From: Pseudocitrobacter vendiensis
GTDB lineage: Bacteria > Pseudomonadota > Gammaproteobacteria > Enterobacterales > Enterobacteriaceae
DNA: 64,000 nucleotides
Direction: 5' to 3'
Assembly: GCF_943590815.1 (NCBI RefSeq)
Contig: NZ_CALSBS010000006.1
Span: 124,001-188,000, forward strand
Each line of letters begins with the position of its first letter. Within the stretch, counting starts at the first letter, position 1. Positions 54,428 to 63,490 of the stretch are shown here, in pieces. A model generated the notes under the pieces. That model saw only the letters and a program-made list of their open reading frames with translations. It had not been told where the DNA came from and did not search any database. The position numbers and the translations under genes are program-made.

Positions 54428-55888
54428 ATGCAAAATAAGCTATTAACCGCTAAGGCAACACTCCCGAACTTTGATCGCAGCAAACTCGTGCCGCGCATTG
54501 TCCATCTTGGCTTTGGTGCTTTTCACCGCGCCCATCAGGCTATCTATGCAGATATCCTTGCCACGGAGCACGGCAGTGATTGGGGTTACACCGAAGTTAA
54601 CCTGATTGGCGGCGAGCAGCAGATTGCTGATCTGAAGAACCAGGACAATTTATACACCGTGGCAGAGATGTCTGCCGACGCATGGACTGCGCGCGTAGTT
54701 GGCGTGGTCAAAGAAGCCCTGCACGCGCAGGTCGACGGTCTGGAAACTGTACTCGCGAAAATGTGTGAACCGCAGGTGGCGATTGTCTCTCTGACGATCA
54801 CCGAAAAAGGCTATTGCCACTCTCCGGCGACCGGGCAACTGATGCTCGATCATCCATTTATCGCCGCAGATATCGAAAACCCGCATCAGCCTAAATCTGC
54901 GCCGGGCGTCATTGTTGAAGCACTGGCGCGTCGTAAAGCCGCGGGCCTGCCAGCATTTAGCGTGATGTCTTGCGACAACATGCCGGAAAACGGCCACGTG
55001 ATGCGTAATGTCGTTACCGCCTATGCCCGCGCGGTGGATGCAGACCTGGCGGCATGGATTGAACAGAACGTGACGTTCCCGTCTACCATGGTTGACCGTA
55101 TCGTTCCGGCGGTTACTGCTGATACGCTGGATAAAATTGAACAACTGACTGGCGTGCGCGATCCGGCTGGCGTGGCTTGTGAACCGTTCCGCCAGTGGGT
55201 GATTGAAGATAACTTCGTCGCTGGCCGCCCGGAGTGGGAAAAAGCAGGCGCGGAACTGGTCTCAGACGTTATTCCGTTCGAAGAGATGAAACTGCGCATG
55301 CTTAACGGCAGCCACTCTTTCCTGGCGTATCTGGGGTACCTGGCTGGCTATCAGCATATCAATGATTGCATGGGTGATGAGAACTATCGCCGCGCGGCAC
55401 ACGATCTGATGCTAAAGGAGCAGGCTCCGACGCTGAAAGTTCAGGGTGTGGATCTCTCTCGCTATGCCGATCTGCTGATTGAGCGTTATACCAACCCGGC
55501 GTTGCGTCACCGTACCTGGCAAATCGCGATGGACGGGAGCCAGAAGCTGCCACAGCGTATGCTGGATTCTGTCCGCTGGCACCTGGTGCATAACAGCAGT
55601 TTTAACCTGCTGGCGCTGGGTGTTGCCGGCTGGATGCGCTATGTTGGCGGCGTAGACGAGCAGGGCGAGGATATTGAAGTGTGCGATCCACTTCTGTCAG
55701 TGATTCAGGCGACCGTTGCCCAAAGCGAAGAGGGCGAAGCCCGCGTGAAAGCGCTGCTGGGTATTGAGGCTATTTTCGGTAAAGAACTGCCGCATGAAGC
55801 GAAATTTGTTGAGCAGGTGACGAAGGCGTATCTGTCACTGCTGGCGAAAGGTGCGAAGGCGACGGTTGCGGAATTTGCCAACGCCTGA
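54428..55888 (+). CDS. ydfI: Mannitol dehydrogenase-family oxidoreductase YdfI
   Basis: A 486-residue polyol-specific long-chain dehydrogenase, close to fructuronate reductase (UxuB) and E. coli YdfI. The NAD-binding part has [19 protein letters not shown], the catalytic Lys-Asn region is near [20 protein letters not shown], and VDRIVPAV is typical. It would interconvert D-mannonate-like acids and keto acids. It has its own 172-bp upstream region and is transcribed with or after rspAB-ydfJ. Confidence 0.93.
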   Translation: MQNKLLTAKATLPNFDRSKLVPRIVHLGFGAFHRAHQAIYADILATEHGSDWGYTEVNLIGGEQQIADLKNQDNLYTVAEMSADAWTARVVGVVKEALHAQVDGLETVLAKMCEPQVAIVSLTITEKGYCHSPATGQLMLDHPFIAADIENPHQPKSAPGVIVEALARRKAAGLPAFSVMSCDNMPENGHVMRNVVTAYARAVDADLAAWIEQNVTFPSTMVDRIVPAVTADTLDKIEQLTGVRDPAGVACEPFRQWVIEDNFVAGRPEWEKAGAELVSDVIPFEEMKLRMLNGSHSFLAYLGYLAGYQHINDCMGDENYRRAAHDLMLKEQAPTLKVQGVDLSRYADLLIERYTNPALRHRTWQIAMDGSQKLPQRMLDSVRWHLVHNSSFNLLALGVAGWMRYVGGVDEQGEDIEVCDPLLSVIQATVAQSEEGEARVKALLGIEAIFGKELPHEAKFVEQVTKAYLSLLAKGAKATVAEFANA

Positions 55889-55918
55889 TGCGTTAATTTG
55901 CCCGGTGGCGCTAATGTA

Positions 55919-57202
55919 TGACCGGATACATAGGTGACAGATCAGACCGGGAACATAGGTAACACTTTAGTCTATCCGAAGTACACTCTGGGTTCTGCGG
56001 TCATAGTACGCAAGTGTTATTCCATTAAAGATGATGGCCTCCAGGCCATCATCTTGTTCCTCTAGCATAATGTACTCACCCGTCAACGCTTCACTCAGAA
56101 ACACAGTCCCCTTTTTACCCATATAAAGTGTTCCCCTCGATTTCACCCTGTAGACCATACCTTCTGCCGGATAAACATATTCAGGAATTCTGCCATCCCA
56201 CTGTCGGCTCGATGGTCGCCACACCGTTCCGGGCGTTGCGCCGGCCAGTGCTTCATGCGGCCTTTCATAATTAAACTCTTCACGGTAGTCACTGAACCAT
56301 CGCTGTTGTTCTTCCATCGTCATGAAGGTGTTTCCGAGTTTCAGCGCACTCTTCAGAGAACGGTGCATTCGCTCATGACGACCATTTTCCTCCGGATGAC
56401 CCAGCCGGATACGTTCCGGTCTGACGCCCAGCTTTATTAGCCAGACCGCGAGGCGGCTTAACCCGGCGATACCCGTTCCTGCGAACGGCTGCCCGTTGTC
56501 CGTTCTGAGCACATCCGGGAGCCTGTATTCCAGGAACGCATCCGTCAGGCATTGCCTGACGAAGGGCTCGCTCTCACGGTATGTTCCGCGGCAGCTCAGA
56601 ATATATCGGCTGTGATTGTCCGTCAGGGTGAAAGGGTGGCAGTACTCTCTGCTCAGCAGTCTGAAGCAACCTTTAAAATCAGCGCTCCAGACCTGATTGT
56701 TCTCACTGATGATAGTCAGCGGCTGGCGATTACCCGGCGTTTTGCGTTTTCGTTTTTTATCCGGCACCAGTCCCTCTCGTTTAAGAATGTCGCCGATGGT
56801 GCTGGCAGCCGGTACGGCAAAATCCACCGAGTGGTTGATGCACCACATTCGCAGTTTTTTAGGCCCCCAGTCAGGATGTTTTTGCCGCAGTGCAGTGAGA
56901 TGTCCGACGATATAATCCGGAACCGTCCGGGAGTTGGAATGCGGAGCGCACGACCGGTCAGAGAGAGATGACAAGTCAGAAGGGTCAAAACGCTCAAGCC
57001 ATTTGTAGCCGGTTTTACGGCTGATGCCAAAAAGACGACAAAGAGCGGAAAAGGAATCCGTGCCTGCATGGCAGGCACGAATGAAATCAAGGCGTTGCAT
57101 AGGTCGGGTCTCAGTCCAGGGCATAGCGAGTCTCCTCTTCTATGCCAGTTATAACTGTTACCCATGTATCCGGTCTAAAGTGTTACCCATGTTTCCGGTT
57201 CA
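55919..57202. mobile_element. IS481-family insertion sequence
   Basis: The element has one transposase gene. The ends are related inverted repeats: TGACCGGATACATAGGTGACA on the left (from 55919) and, inverted, TGAACCGGAAACATGGGTAA on the right (to 57202). Each end carries a second internal copy of the ACCGG-ACAT-GGT-ACA motif (55946-55970; about 57148-57182), probably transposase binding sites. The flanks are the two parts of a REP unit (GCCCGGTGGCGCT left, GTTGCTTACCGGGCCTACG right), so it inserted into a REP element after ydfI. No clear target duplication is seen. Confidence 0.85.
55967..57124 (-). CDS. IS481-family transposase
   Basis: A 385-residue DDE transposase with an N-terminal helix-turn-helix (ALCRLFGISRKTGYKWLERF) and an rve integrase core. 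The acidic triad fits WSADFKGCF, VLRTDNGQPFAG and ENGRHERMHRSLK. The C-terminal beta-rich domain is full length, so the gene appears intact and the element may be mobile. ATG 57124 gives MPWTETRPMQRLDFIRACH, typical for the group. Confidence 0.93.
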   Translation of the reverse strand: MPWTETRPMQRLDFIRACHAGTDSFSALCRLFGISRKTGYKWLERFDPSDLSSLSDRSCAPHSNSRTVPDYIVGHLTALRQKHPDWGPKKLRMWCINHSVDFAVPAASTIGDILKREGLVPDKKRKRKTPGNRQPLTIISENNQVWSADFKGCFRLLSREYCHPFTLTDNHSRYILSCRGTYRESEPFVRQCLTDAFLEYRLPDVLRTDNGQPFAGTGIAGLSRLAVWLIKLGVRPERIRLGHPEENGRHERMHRSLKSALKLGNTFMTMEEQQRWFSDYREEFNYERPHEALAGATPGTVWRPSSRQWDGRIPEYVYPAEGMVYRVKSRGTLYMGKKGTVFLSEALTGEYIMLEEQDDGLEAIIFNGITLAYYDRRTQSVLRID

Positions 57203-57263
57203 TACCCGTTGCTTACCGGGCCTACGTTTTGGTGTTGTGCGGTTTGCGGAATGCCGACACCTG

Positions 57264-57357
57264 TTGCGGTAATTTGCCCGGTGGCGCGTTACTTGCCGGG
57301 CCGACGGATAGGCACTTTCTTCGTAGGCTGGATAAGCGCAGCGCCATCCGGCAAAAT
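57264..57357. repeat. REP/BIME element right of the IS
   Basis: TTGCCCGGTGGCGCG...CTTGCCGGGCCGACGG and GTAGGCTGGATAAGCGCAGC...GCCATCCGGC form REP-type arms in opposite orientations. With the split unit at the IS borders this was a cluster of at least two REP sequences. Confidence 0.7.
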
Positions 57358-57449
57358 GCAGGCACATAATTTCAATCGGGAATTTAACGCAGGCAGGAAA
57401 CCCATTTTCGGGCGGCCTCAGAACAAGACCACCCGAATAACACCACTAA

Positions 57450-57653
57450 TTAGTGCATGCCGAGACGAATAAGCTCAATCGGCTCGAACTGTCCATCACA
57501 ACCATCAATCTCAACTGTTTTGCTACGGCGCACCTGGCCAGGCGTCATACCGTCTGCTTTAATCGCCTTGATAGTGCCGGTTTTCCCGGTACCATTAATC
57601 ATTACACGGCTGCCAGTAGTAATTGCATTGCGGTTACGATCGTAAGTCATCAT
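57450..57653 (-). CDS. ydfZ: YdfZ, small putative selenium-binding protein
   Basis: A 67-residue protein, [20 protein letters not shown]..., matching E. coli YdfZ, which was reported to bind selenium through its single conserved Cys (here in [12 protein letters not shown]). The fold resembles small SH3-like barrels. GAGGAG lies before the first ATG. An FNR-type site about 95 bp upstream agrees with anaerobic induction known for ydfZ. Confidence 0.92.
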   Translation of the reverse strand: MMTYDRNRNAITTGSRVMINGTGKTGTIKAIKADGMTPGQVRRSKTVEIDGCDGQFEPIELIRLGMH

Positions 57654-57745
57654 GGTGTTCTCCTCTATTTCATATCGAAGCCGGTTACAAAACAGGATGT
57701 GGCAACGACGGGTTCTATAAATACGCCTATACCTAAAAAATTAAA

Positions 57746-57759
57746 TTGTTTTTGATCAA
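57746..57759 (-). promoter_or_regulatory. FNR-type site upstream of ydfZ
   Basis: TTGTTTTTGATCAA differs from the FNR consensus TTGAT-N4-ATCAA at one position and lies about 95 bp before the ydfZ start. Anaerobic activation of ydfZ is known in E. coli. Confidence 0.65.
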
Positions 57760-57948
57760 TTACACGTTTTTTTTAAGGAAAGAGCGGGCCTATACATATC
57801 TACAGGTTAGTTAAGAGTAGCTGAAGTAACGGACGAATCTTTTCAAAAGAGATAGTTTATCCATGAAAGTATTATGGATTTATTTAGTTTAATTATGGCA
57901 TTGTTACCTTGCTGCACTAAAGTTCCTCTGGAATAAGGAGATCGGGCT

Positions 57949-58383
57949 ATGTACAAGAAAATATTGATGCCTGTAGATGTATTTGAAATGGATTTGAGTG
58001 ACAACGCATTGCGCCACGCGGCCTGGTTAGCGGGTGAAGAGGGGGAGATCACGTTGGTGAATGTACTGCCGAATAGCAGTCGATCGTTATTACGCGGATT
58101 TGCCTCTGATATCAAAAAGTTTAATGCGTTTATGTCTAACGAGTCGGAAATAAAAATGAAGCGTCTGATGAAGATGCTGGATATTCCCGCTTCGCGACTG
58201 CGTACCGAAGTACGGTTTGGCAATATTCGTGATGAGATTATCGCGATGAGCAAAACGGAAGGTTACGATGCCATCGTTATCGGCTCTCGCAACCCTGGCG
58301 GTACAACCCATTTGCTGGGTTCCAATGCTGAGTCGATTCTGCGTCACGCTGAGATACCGACCATGGTCGTCAGAGGGGCCTGA
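57949..58383 (+). CDS. Universal stress protein, UspF/G type
   Basis: A 144-residue UspA-superfamily protein. The start MYKKILMPVDVFEMDLSD and the ATP-binding signature GSRNPGGTTHLLGSNAESIL (G-2x-G-9x-GS) with MVVRGA at the end mark the ATP-binding UspF/UspG class. It lies between ydfZ and rspR, where E. coli K-12 has no gene, so it is an insertion in the backbone. AAGGAG lies 8 bp before the ATG. A terminator follows. Confidence 0.88.
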   Translation: MYKKILMPVDVFEMDLSDNALRHAAWLAGEEGEITLVNVLPNSSRSLLRGFASDIKKFNAFMSNESEIKMKRLMKMLDIPASRLRTEVRFGNIRDEIIAMSKTEGYDAIVIGSRNPGGTTHLLGSNAESILRHAEIPTMVVRGA

Positions 58384-58390
58384 ACAACCT

Positions 58391-58421
58391 GAAAGCCTTT
58401 ACCTCCAGTGTGAAGGCTTTC
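58391..58421. terminator. Bidirectional terminator between the usp gene and rspR
   Basis: GAAAGCCTT (58391-58399) pairs with AAGGCTTTC (58413-58421) around a 13-nt loop, followed by TATTACTCTT. It lies between two convergent stops. Confidence 0.65.
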
Positions 58422-58423
58422 TA

Positions 58424-59110
58424 TTACTCTTCGCTAAACCAGTCGAGTTTTTCCTGCCGAATTAACTGCACGGATTCGCTAATCTCCTGCAAATGCTGCG
58501 TCATCGCTTTTTCCACTAAATCCGGATCGCGCTTTTCCAGTGCATGAAATATATCGTGGTGCTGTGCCAGCAACATATCGGGGGAGGAAACATGGTCAAG
58601 GCTCATATAGCGAACGCGGTCGATAGCCGCTTTAATATTCTCGATGGTATCCCATGCCAGCTGACAATCGGCAATCAGTGATAACAGCTGATGAAATTCA
58701 TCATCAAGCTGGAAAAAATCATTATGCTGAAGTCGGTCGATGGCAATACGCTGCTGGTGAAGATTTTGTTCCAGCTGATAGAGCTGTTTATCGGTGATCA
58801 TGGTCGCCGCCCGACGCGCCACCGCACACTCAATCGCCTGACGTACAAAACAGCCGTTACGCACCTGAGACAGTGATATTTTATTGACATAGCTACCGCG
58901 CTGAGGGCGAATTTGAATCAGGCCATTTTCCGCCAGCTTAATAAACGCTTCGCGAACAGGCTGACGTGAAACGTCAAAGCGCATCGATACCTCTTTTTCA
59001 GAAAGCGGCGTTCCTGGGGGAATCAGGCAATGCACGATATCGCGGCGTAAAATGCGATAAATTTGCTGATTGACGGGCTGTGTTGGGTTCAGTTGTGTTT
59101 CGGCGGCCAT
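58424..59110 (-). CDS. rspR: GntR/FadR-type regulator RspR (YdfH)
   Basis: A 228-residue FadR-subfamily regulator, the repressor of rspAB in E. coli. The winged helix ([64 protein letters not shown]) and the FCD ligand domain with metal-binding Asp/His positions ([23 protein letters not shown]) are intact. It lies 3 kb right of its likely target genes, beyond the IS. Confidence 0.94.
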   Translation of the reverse strand: MAAETQLNPTQPVNQQIYRILRRDIVHCLIPPGTPLSEKEVSMRFDVSRQPVREAFIKLAENGLIQIRPQRGSYVNKISLSQVRNGCFVRQAIECAVARRAATMITDKQLYQLEQNLHQQRIAIDRLQHNDFFQLDDEFHQLLSLIADCQLAWDTIENIKAAIDRVRYMSLDHVSSPDMLLAQHHDIFHALEKRDPDLVEKAMTQHLQEISESVQLIRQEKLDWFSEE

Positions 59111-59203
59111 TGACTCATTCTTATTCGCTGATTTTGGCCTCTATTTTACGCTTTTTTTGCTGCTGAGCCCATACCCGACGGGCGTCGGGCAGGGCTAAAA
59201 ACA

Positions 59204-59953
59204 TCAATTTTGACGGTGAACGCTCAGGCCTGCGTAAGTCTGGCTAACCGGCATCATTTCAACGGTGTTGATGTTGACATGTTTTGGCAGCGTTGCCACC
59301 CACCAAACCGCTTCGGTCACATCTTCCGGCGTCAGTGCATTAGTGTTTTCATAGGTTTTACCTGCTTTGGCATCGTCACCTTTGAAACGCACATTCGAAA
59401 ACTCGGTACCGCCGACCAGACCCGGTTCGATATCGGTTACGCGAACGGCAGTGCCGTGCAGATCGGTACGTAAATTCAGGCTGAACTGACGCACGAACGC
59501 CTTGGTTGCGCCATAGACGTTACCGCCTGCATAGGGCCAGCTTCCGGCGGTGGAACCAATATTGATAATATGGCCGCGATTGCGCTCAACCATTCCCGGC
59601 AACACGGCGCGGGTCATGTACACCAGACCTTTGTTGTTGGTGTCGATCATGTTTTCCCAGTCTTCTACGCTGGCTTTGTGCGCTGGTTCCATACCCAGCG
59701 CCAGTCCGGCGTTGTTCACCAGAATATCAATCGCCTGCCATTCAGCGGGCAACTGGCTCAACGCTTCTTCGATTGCGGCGCGGTTGCGAACGTCCAGTTG
59801 CACTGTCAGCACGCTATCGCCGAGTTCCTCTTTCAACACCTGCAGGCGCTCCTGGCGGCGTCCTGTGGCAATCACTTTGTGCCCATTGGCGACAAAACGA
59901 CGCGTAATGCTTTCACCAAAACCTGCCGTTGCCCCGGTAACCAGTATGATCAT
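59204..59953 (-). CDS. ydfG: NADP-dependent 3-hydroxy acid dehydrogenase YdfG
   Basis: A 249-residue short-chain dehydrogenase that acts on malonic semialdehyde, L-allo-threonine and serine. The cofactor motif TGATAGFG, the NNAG motif, Ser in NIGSTAGSWPYAGG and the YGATK catalytic pair are all present. ATG 59953 (MIILVTGATAGFG) is the family start; five extra codons upstream are not supported. Confidence 0.95.
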   Translation of the reverse strand: MIILVTGATAGFGESITRRFVANGHKVIATGRRQERLQVLKEELGDSVLTVQLDVRNRAAIEEALSQLPAEWQAIDILVNNAGLALGMEPAHKASVEDWENMIDTNNKGLVYMTRAVLPGMVERNRGHIINIGSTAGSWPYAGGNVYGATKAFVRQFSLNLRTDLHGTAVRVTDIEPGLVGGTEFSNVRFKGDDAKAGKTYENTNALTPEDVTEAVWWVATLPKHVNINTVEMMPVSQTYAGLSVHRQN

Positions 59954-60077
59954 CTCTCTGTTCCTCAACGCTTTTTGTGTGTTATTACGATAGCACGCTC
60001 CTTTCCATCGCGGGAAGTGATTGCGGTCTTTCCGGGGGGTGCCTACTCTAAGGGAAAGTCATTTCAAGGAGTCGAAC

Positions 60078-62123
60078 ATGTTGGCCACCAACCCATTCTT
60101 TGCTGCCAGTACGCTGCCGTATCAGGCCCCCCCGTTTAATTTGATCAGTGACAGCGACTATCGCCCGGCGTTTAACGAAGGTGTGAAGCGCAAGCGCGAA
60201 GAGATTGGCCACATCGCACAAAACCCGGAACCGGCGAACTTTGAGAATACATTCATTGCGCTGGAGAAAAGCGGCGAATTGCTGACCCGCGTGACCCGTG
60301 TTTTCTTTGCGATGGCTGCGGCACATACTAACGATGAGATTCAGCGTCTGGACGAACAATTTTCGGCAGAGCTGGCTGAACTTTCAAACGATATTTATCT
60401 TAATGATGCGCTGTTCAGCCGCGTAGATGCGGTCTGGCAGTCACGTGATGAATTAACTCTGGATGCGGAATCACGCCGCCTTGTTGAGGTCATCTATCAG
60501 CGCTTTATTCTGGCGGGCGCCACGCTGGGCGCGGATGAAAAAGCGCAGTTAAAAGCGCTGAATACGCAGTCCGCCACGCTCAGTAGCCAGTTTCATCAGC
60601 GCCTGCTGGCGGCCACAAAAGCGGGTGGGCTGGTCATTGAGGAACCTATTCAGCTTGATGGCCTGAACCCAGAAGAGTTAGCTGCTGCATCGGTCGCGGC
60701 ACAGGAGCGAGGGCTGCATAACTGCTGGCTGCTTCCCCTGTTGAATACGACCCAACAACCGTTCCTGGCGTCTTTGCACGACAGGCAAACGCGCGAAAAG
60801 CTGTTTAATGCCGCATGGTCTCGTACGGAAACGGGCGATGATAATGACACGCGCGAACTGGTGTTGAAGTTGGTCGATATTCGCGCGAAACAGGCCGCCC
60901 TGTTAGGTTTTAAGGATTACGCCAGCTGGAGTATGGCCGATCAGATGGCGAAAACGCCGGACGCGGCGCTGCATTTTATGCGCGAAATCGCCCCTGCAGC
61001 CCGGGCGCGCGCTGAGCGAGAACTGGCAGATATTCAGCAGGTTATTGATTCTCAGCCGGCGCCGTTTGCGGCGCAAGCCTGGGACTGGCTCTATTACGCT
61101 GAACAGGTTCGTCGCGAGAAATACACCATTGATGAAGCGCAGATCAAACCCTATTTTGCACTCGAAAGTGTGCTGGTTGAGGGGGTTTTCTGGGCGGCCA
61201 GCCAACTGTTTGGTATTCGCTTTGTCGAGCGCTTCGATATTCCGGTTTATCATCCCGATGTTCGCGTTTGGGAGATTTTTGCCGAAGATGGCGAAGGTAT
61301 TGCCCTGTTTTATGGTGATTTCTTTGCCCGGGACAGCAAAAGCGGCGGGGCGTGGATGGATAACTTTGTTCAGCAATCAACGCTGCTCAATACGCGTCCG
61401 GTGATTTACAACGTTTGTAACTACCCAAAACCAGCCGCCGGCAACAGTGCGTTGATCGCGTGGGATGACGTTATTACTCTGTTCCACGAATTCGGTCACG
61501 CGCTCCACGGTCTGTTTGCCAGCCAGCGCTATGCCACGCTTTCCGGCACCAATACGCCGCGTGATTTTGTCGAGTTTCCGTCGCAAATCAACGAACACTG
61601 GGCCAGTCATCCGGAGGTGTTTGCCCACTATGCCCGCCATCACCAAACCGGTGAGCCGATGCCGGAAGCCCTGCGCGAGAGCATGTTACGTGCCGCGAAG
61701 TTCAATAAAGGCTATGACATGACGGAACTGCTCAGCGCGGCGTTGCTGGATATGAACTGGCATACGGTGACAGCGCAGTCTATTCCGCAGAACGTGGCGC
61801 AATTTGAAGCGCAGGCCTTACAGCAAGAAAATCTGCATCTCGCTGCGGTACCACCACGTTACCGTAGCAGCTATTTTGCCCATATCTTTGGCGGAGGCTA
61901 CGCCGCTGGCTATTACGCCTATTTATGGACACAAATGCTGGCCGATGACGGCTATCTTTGGTTTGAAGAGCAGGGCGGTTTAAGCCGCGAGAACGGTGAA
62001 CGTTTCCGTCAGGCGATATTGTCGCGCGGGAATAGTAGCGATTTAGAAGCGCTGTACCGAGACTGGCGCGGGCACGATCCGCTGATTGAGTCGATGCTGA
62101 GGAATCGTGGGTTGAGTGAGTAG
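60078..62123 (+). CDS. dcp: Peptidyl-dipeptidase Dcp (M3 family)
   Basis: A 681-residue zinc metallopeptidase that removes C-terminal dipeptides. The zinc motif is in TLFHEFGHALHGLFAS (about residue 469), and the later Glu in SQINEHWASHPEVF. ATG 60078 (MLATNPFFAASTLPYQ) equals the E. coli start, with AAGGAG upstream; the frame opens 19 codons earlier. Divergent from ydfG. A long palindromic repeat follows the stop. Confidence 0.95.
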   Translation: MLATNPFFAASTLPYQAPPFNLISDSDYRPAFNEGVKRKREEIGHIAQNPEPANFENTFIALEKSGELLTRVTRVFFAMAAAHTNDEIQRLDEQFSAELAELSNDIYLNDALFSRVDAVWQSRDELTLDAESRRLVEVIYQRFILAGATLGADEKAQLKALNTQSATLSSQFHQRLLAATKAGGLVIEEPIQLDGLNPEELAAASVAAQERGLHNCWLLPLLNTTQQPFLASLHDRQTREKLFNAAWSRTETGDDNDTRELVLKLVDIRAKQAALLGFKDYASWSMADQMAKTPDAALHFMREIAPAARARAERELADIQQVIDSQPAPFAAQAWDWLYYAEQVRREKYTIDEAQIKPYFALESVLVEGVFWAASQLFGIRFVERFDIPVYHPDVRVWEIFAEDGEGIALFYGDFFARDSKSGGAWMDNFVQQSTLLNTRPVIYNVCNYPKPAAGNSALIAWDDVITLFHEFGHALHGLFASQRYATLSGTNTPRDFVEFPSQINEHWASHPEVFAHYARHHQTGEPMPEALRESMLRAAKFNKGYDMTELLSAALLDMNWHTVTAQSIPQNVAQFEAQALQQENLHLAAVPPRYRSSYFAHIFGGGYAAGYYAYLWTQMLADDGYLWFEEQGGLSRENGERFRQAILSRGNSSDLEALYRDWRGHDPLIESMLRNRGLSE

Positions 62124-62129
62124 TACGGC

Positions 62130-62175
62130 CCCTCACCCCGGCCCTCTCCCCCAGGGAGAGGGTTAGGGTGAGGGG
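62130..62175. repeat. Long GC-rich palindrome after dcp
   Basis: CCCTCACCC (62130-62138) pairs with GGGTGAGGG (62166-62174), and the inner CCCTCTCCC (62142-62150) pairs with GGGAGAGGG (62154-62162). It is the same dispersed repeat as at 2027 and 38572-38676, here in full form, between dcp and the convergent nqrE-like gene. Confidence 0.7.
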
Positions 62176-62184
62176 GCAGTTTGC

Positions 62185-62784
62185 CTAAAGCGATATCCCC
62201 GAAAACGACATAAACCCAAGCGACATCAACCCGGCGGTAATAAACACGCTGCCGAGCCCTCGCAGACCTTTTGGCATATTGGCGTATTTCAGCTTCTCGC
62301 GAATGCCCGCCAGAGCCACCAGCGCCAGCATCCAGCCGAGGCCACATCCGGCGCCGTAAGTGATGGATTCCCCAAACGTATACTCGCGCTGAACCATAAA
62401 AATGGTCGCGCCAAAGATCGCACAATGTATAGTCAACAATGGCAGGAATGCCCCAAGTGTGTGATGCAAGGCGGGCAGAAAACGATCCAGCACCATTTCC
62501 AGGATCTGTACCAGTGCTGCAAGTACGCCAATAAAGGTGATGAAATCGAGAAAACTCAGATCCACACCTTCAATTAACGCGTTCTCTCTCAGCAGATGGG
62601 TATAAATCAGATTATTGATGGGGGTCGCCACGGTAAGCAGGGCGGTAACCGTAAGGCCAAGACGAAAGGCGATATCGATCTTTTTAGAAATCGCCAGAAA
62701 CGTGCACATCCCTAAAAAGAAATTGAGTGCCATGTTTTCAACAAATACCGCTCTGATAAAAATATTTAAATGGGCTTCAAACAC
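62185..62784 (-). CDS. Solitary NqrE/RnfA-type membrane protein
   Basis: A 199-residue, six-span membrane protein close to NqrE, one of the integral subunits of the Na+-pumping NADH:quinone reductase. The family segments [23 protein letters not shown]-like (here [23 protein letters not shown]), [22 protein letters not shown] and [18 protein letters not shown] include the conserved Cys that in Nqr/Rnf pairs bind an intramembrane iron centre. No other nqr or rnf gene is nearby. A lone subunit cannot be an Nqr pump, so it has another role or partner. The upstream leader carries a terminator hairpin. Confidence 0.85.
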   Translation of the reverse strand: MFEAHLNIFIRAVFVENMALNFFLGMCTFLAISKKIDIAFRLGLTVTALLTVATPINNLIYTHLLRENALIEGVDLSFLDFITFIGVLAALVQILEMVLDRFLPALHHTLGAFLPLLTIHCAIFGATIFMVQREYTFGESITYGAGCGLGWMLALVALAGIREKLKYANMPKGLRGLGSVFITAGLMSLGFMSFSGISL

Positions 62785-62883
62785 GACAACCTCCCTGTAG
62801 TGTTATTCATCCGCATTATAATTTATCTGATTTGGTATCAAATGTTTTTTATTTTTGATGTCTGTTTATGTGATGAAAACACG

Positions 62884-62966
62884 AAAAAAAGCCCGCACAG
62901 GGGAAGGCGGGCTAAATCTGACAATGAATTATGCATTCTCGTCATCAATCCTGAAGGAAGATAACA
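62884..62966 (-). ncRNA. Candidate small RNA or attenuated leader upstream of the nqrE-like gene
   Basis: On the minus strand a weak promoter (TTGCCG, 16 bp, TAAGAT at 62973-62978) would start near 62966. An intrinsic terminator AGCCCGC/GCGGGCT (stem 62890-62896/62907-62913) with a U-rich tail (A7 at 62884-62890 on plus) ends about 83 nt later, 100 bp before the gene start. It can be a small RNA or an attenuator for the nqrE-like gene. A short ORF starting MHNSLSDLARLPLC runs through the terminator and might be a leader peptide. Apart from this, 62785-63180 shows no gene. Confidence 0.45.
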
Positions 62967-63180
62967 CGGATTATCTTACGCAAGATGCATTTCACGGCAA
63001 CCCGACATATTCGGTAGGTGTCTGATGTTGATATCTATGTCTTTAGCATTCGTGCATTTCCTCACACCGTCTTTACAAATAAGCGCATTTATTGAAGTAA
63101 CTCGCCATTCAGACTGCTACTATTGTTTTGTAACTTGTTGAGTTAATGGATTAAATTTCGACAATCTGCCGGAGGGTAGT

Positions 63181-63351
63181 ATGAAAAAAAGTATGCGTAA
63201 AATTCGCCGTGGCATCACCTGGTCAAACACGCCTGAAAATCAAAATTTACAGGAATCACGGTCCGGCAGAGGGTGGGCGGATCGCACAGCCTGCTGTAAA
63301 AGCAAAAAAGGCTGGAAAACAAATACGCTGAATGACGTATTTGTCGTTTAG
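63181..63351 (+). CDS. Small basic protein, function unknown (56 aa)
   Basis: MKKSMRKIRRGITWSNTPEN... is very basic at the start and has GRGWADRTACCKSKKGW in the middle. GGAGGG lies 5 bp before the ATG, an almost perfect ribosome binding site, which is the main reason to call it. No membrane segment or known motif. A candidate small RNA follows directly. Confidence 0.5.
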   Translation: MKKSMRKIRRGITWSNTPENQNLQESRSGRGWADRTACCKSKKGWKTNTLNDVFVV

Positions 63352-63385
63352 CTTTCATTGAGGAAACCAGTGCTAGGATGATTTT

Positions 63386-63490
63386 AGCAACAGTCGTCGT
63401 GACCACGGATGTCTACGAATGACTGTATAAGCAAAAACACAGATCTATCCATGCAAGCATTTTACCGTCAGATATCTGGCGGTTTTTTTT
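63386..63490 (+). ncRNA. Candidate small RNA with Hfq-type terminator
   Basis: An extended -10 box TGCTAGGAT (TAGGAT at 63374-63379) and the terminator ACCGTCAGA/TCTGGCGGT (63464-63483) with a T8 run (63483-63490) define a unit of about 105 nt without an ORF of note. Alternatively the hairpin ends the mRNA of the 56-aa ORF. The hairpin also contains the stop codon of the convergent regulator gene. Confidence 0.45.
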
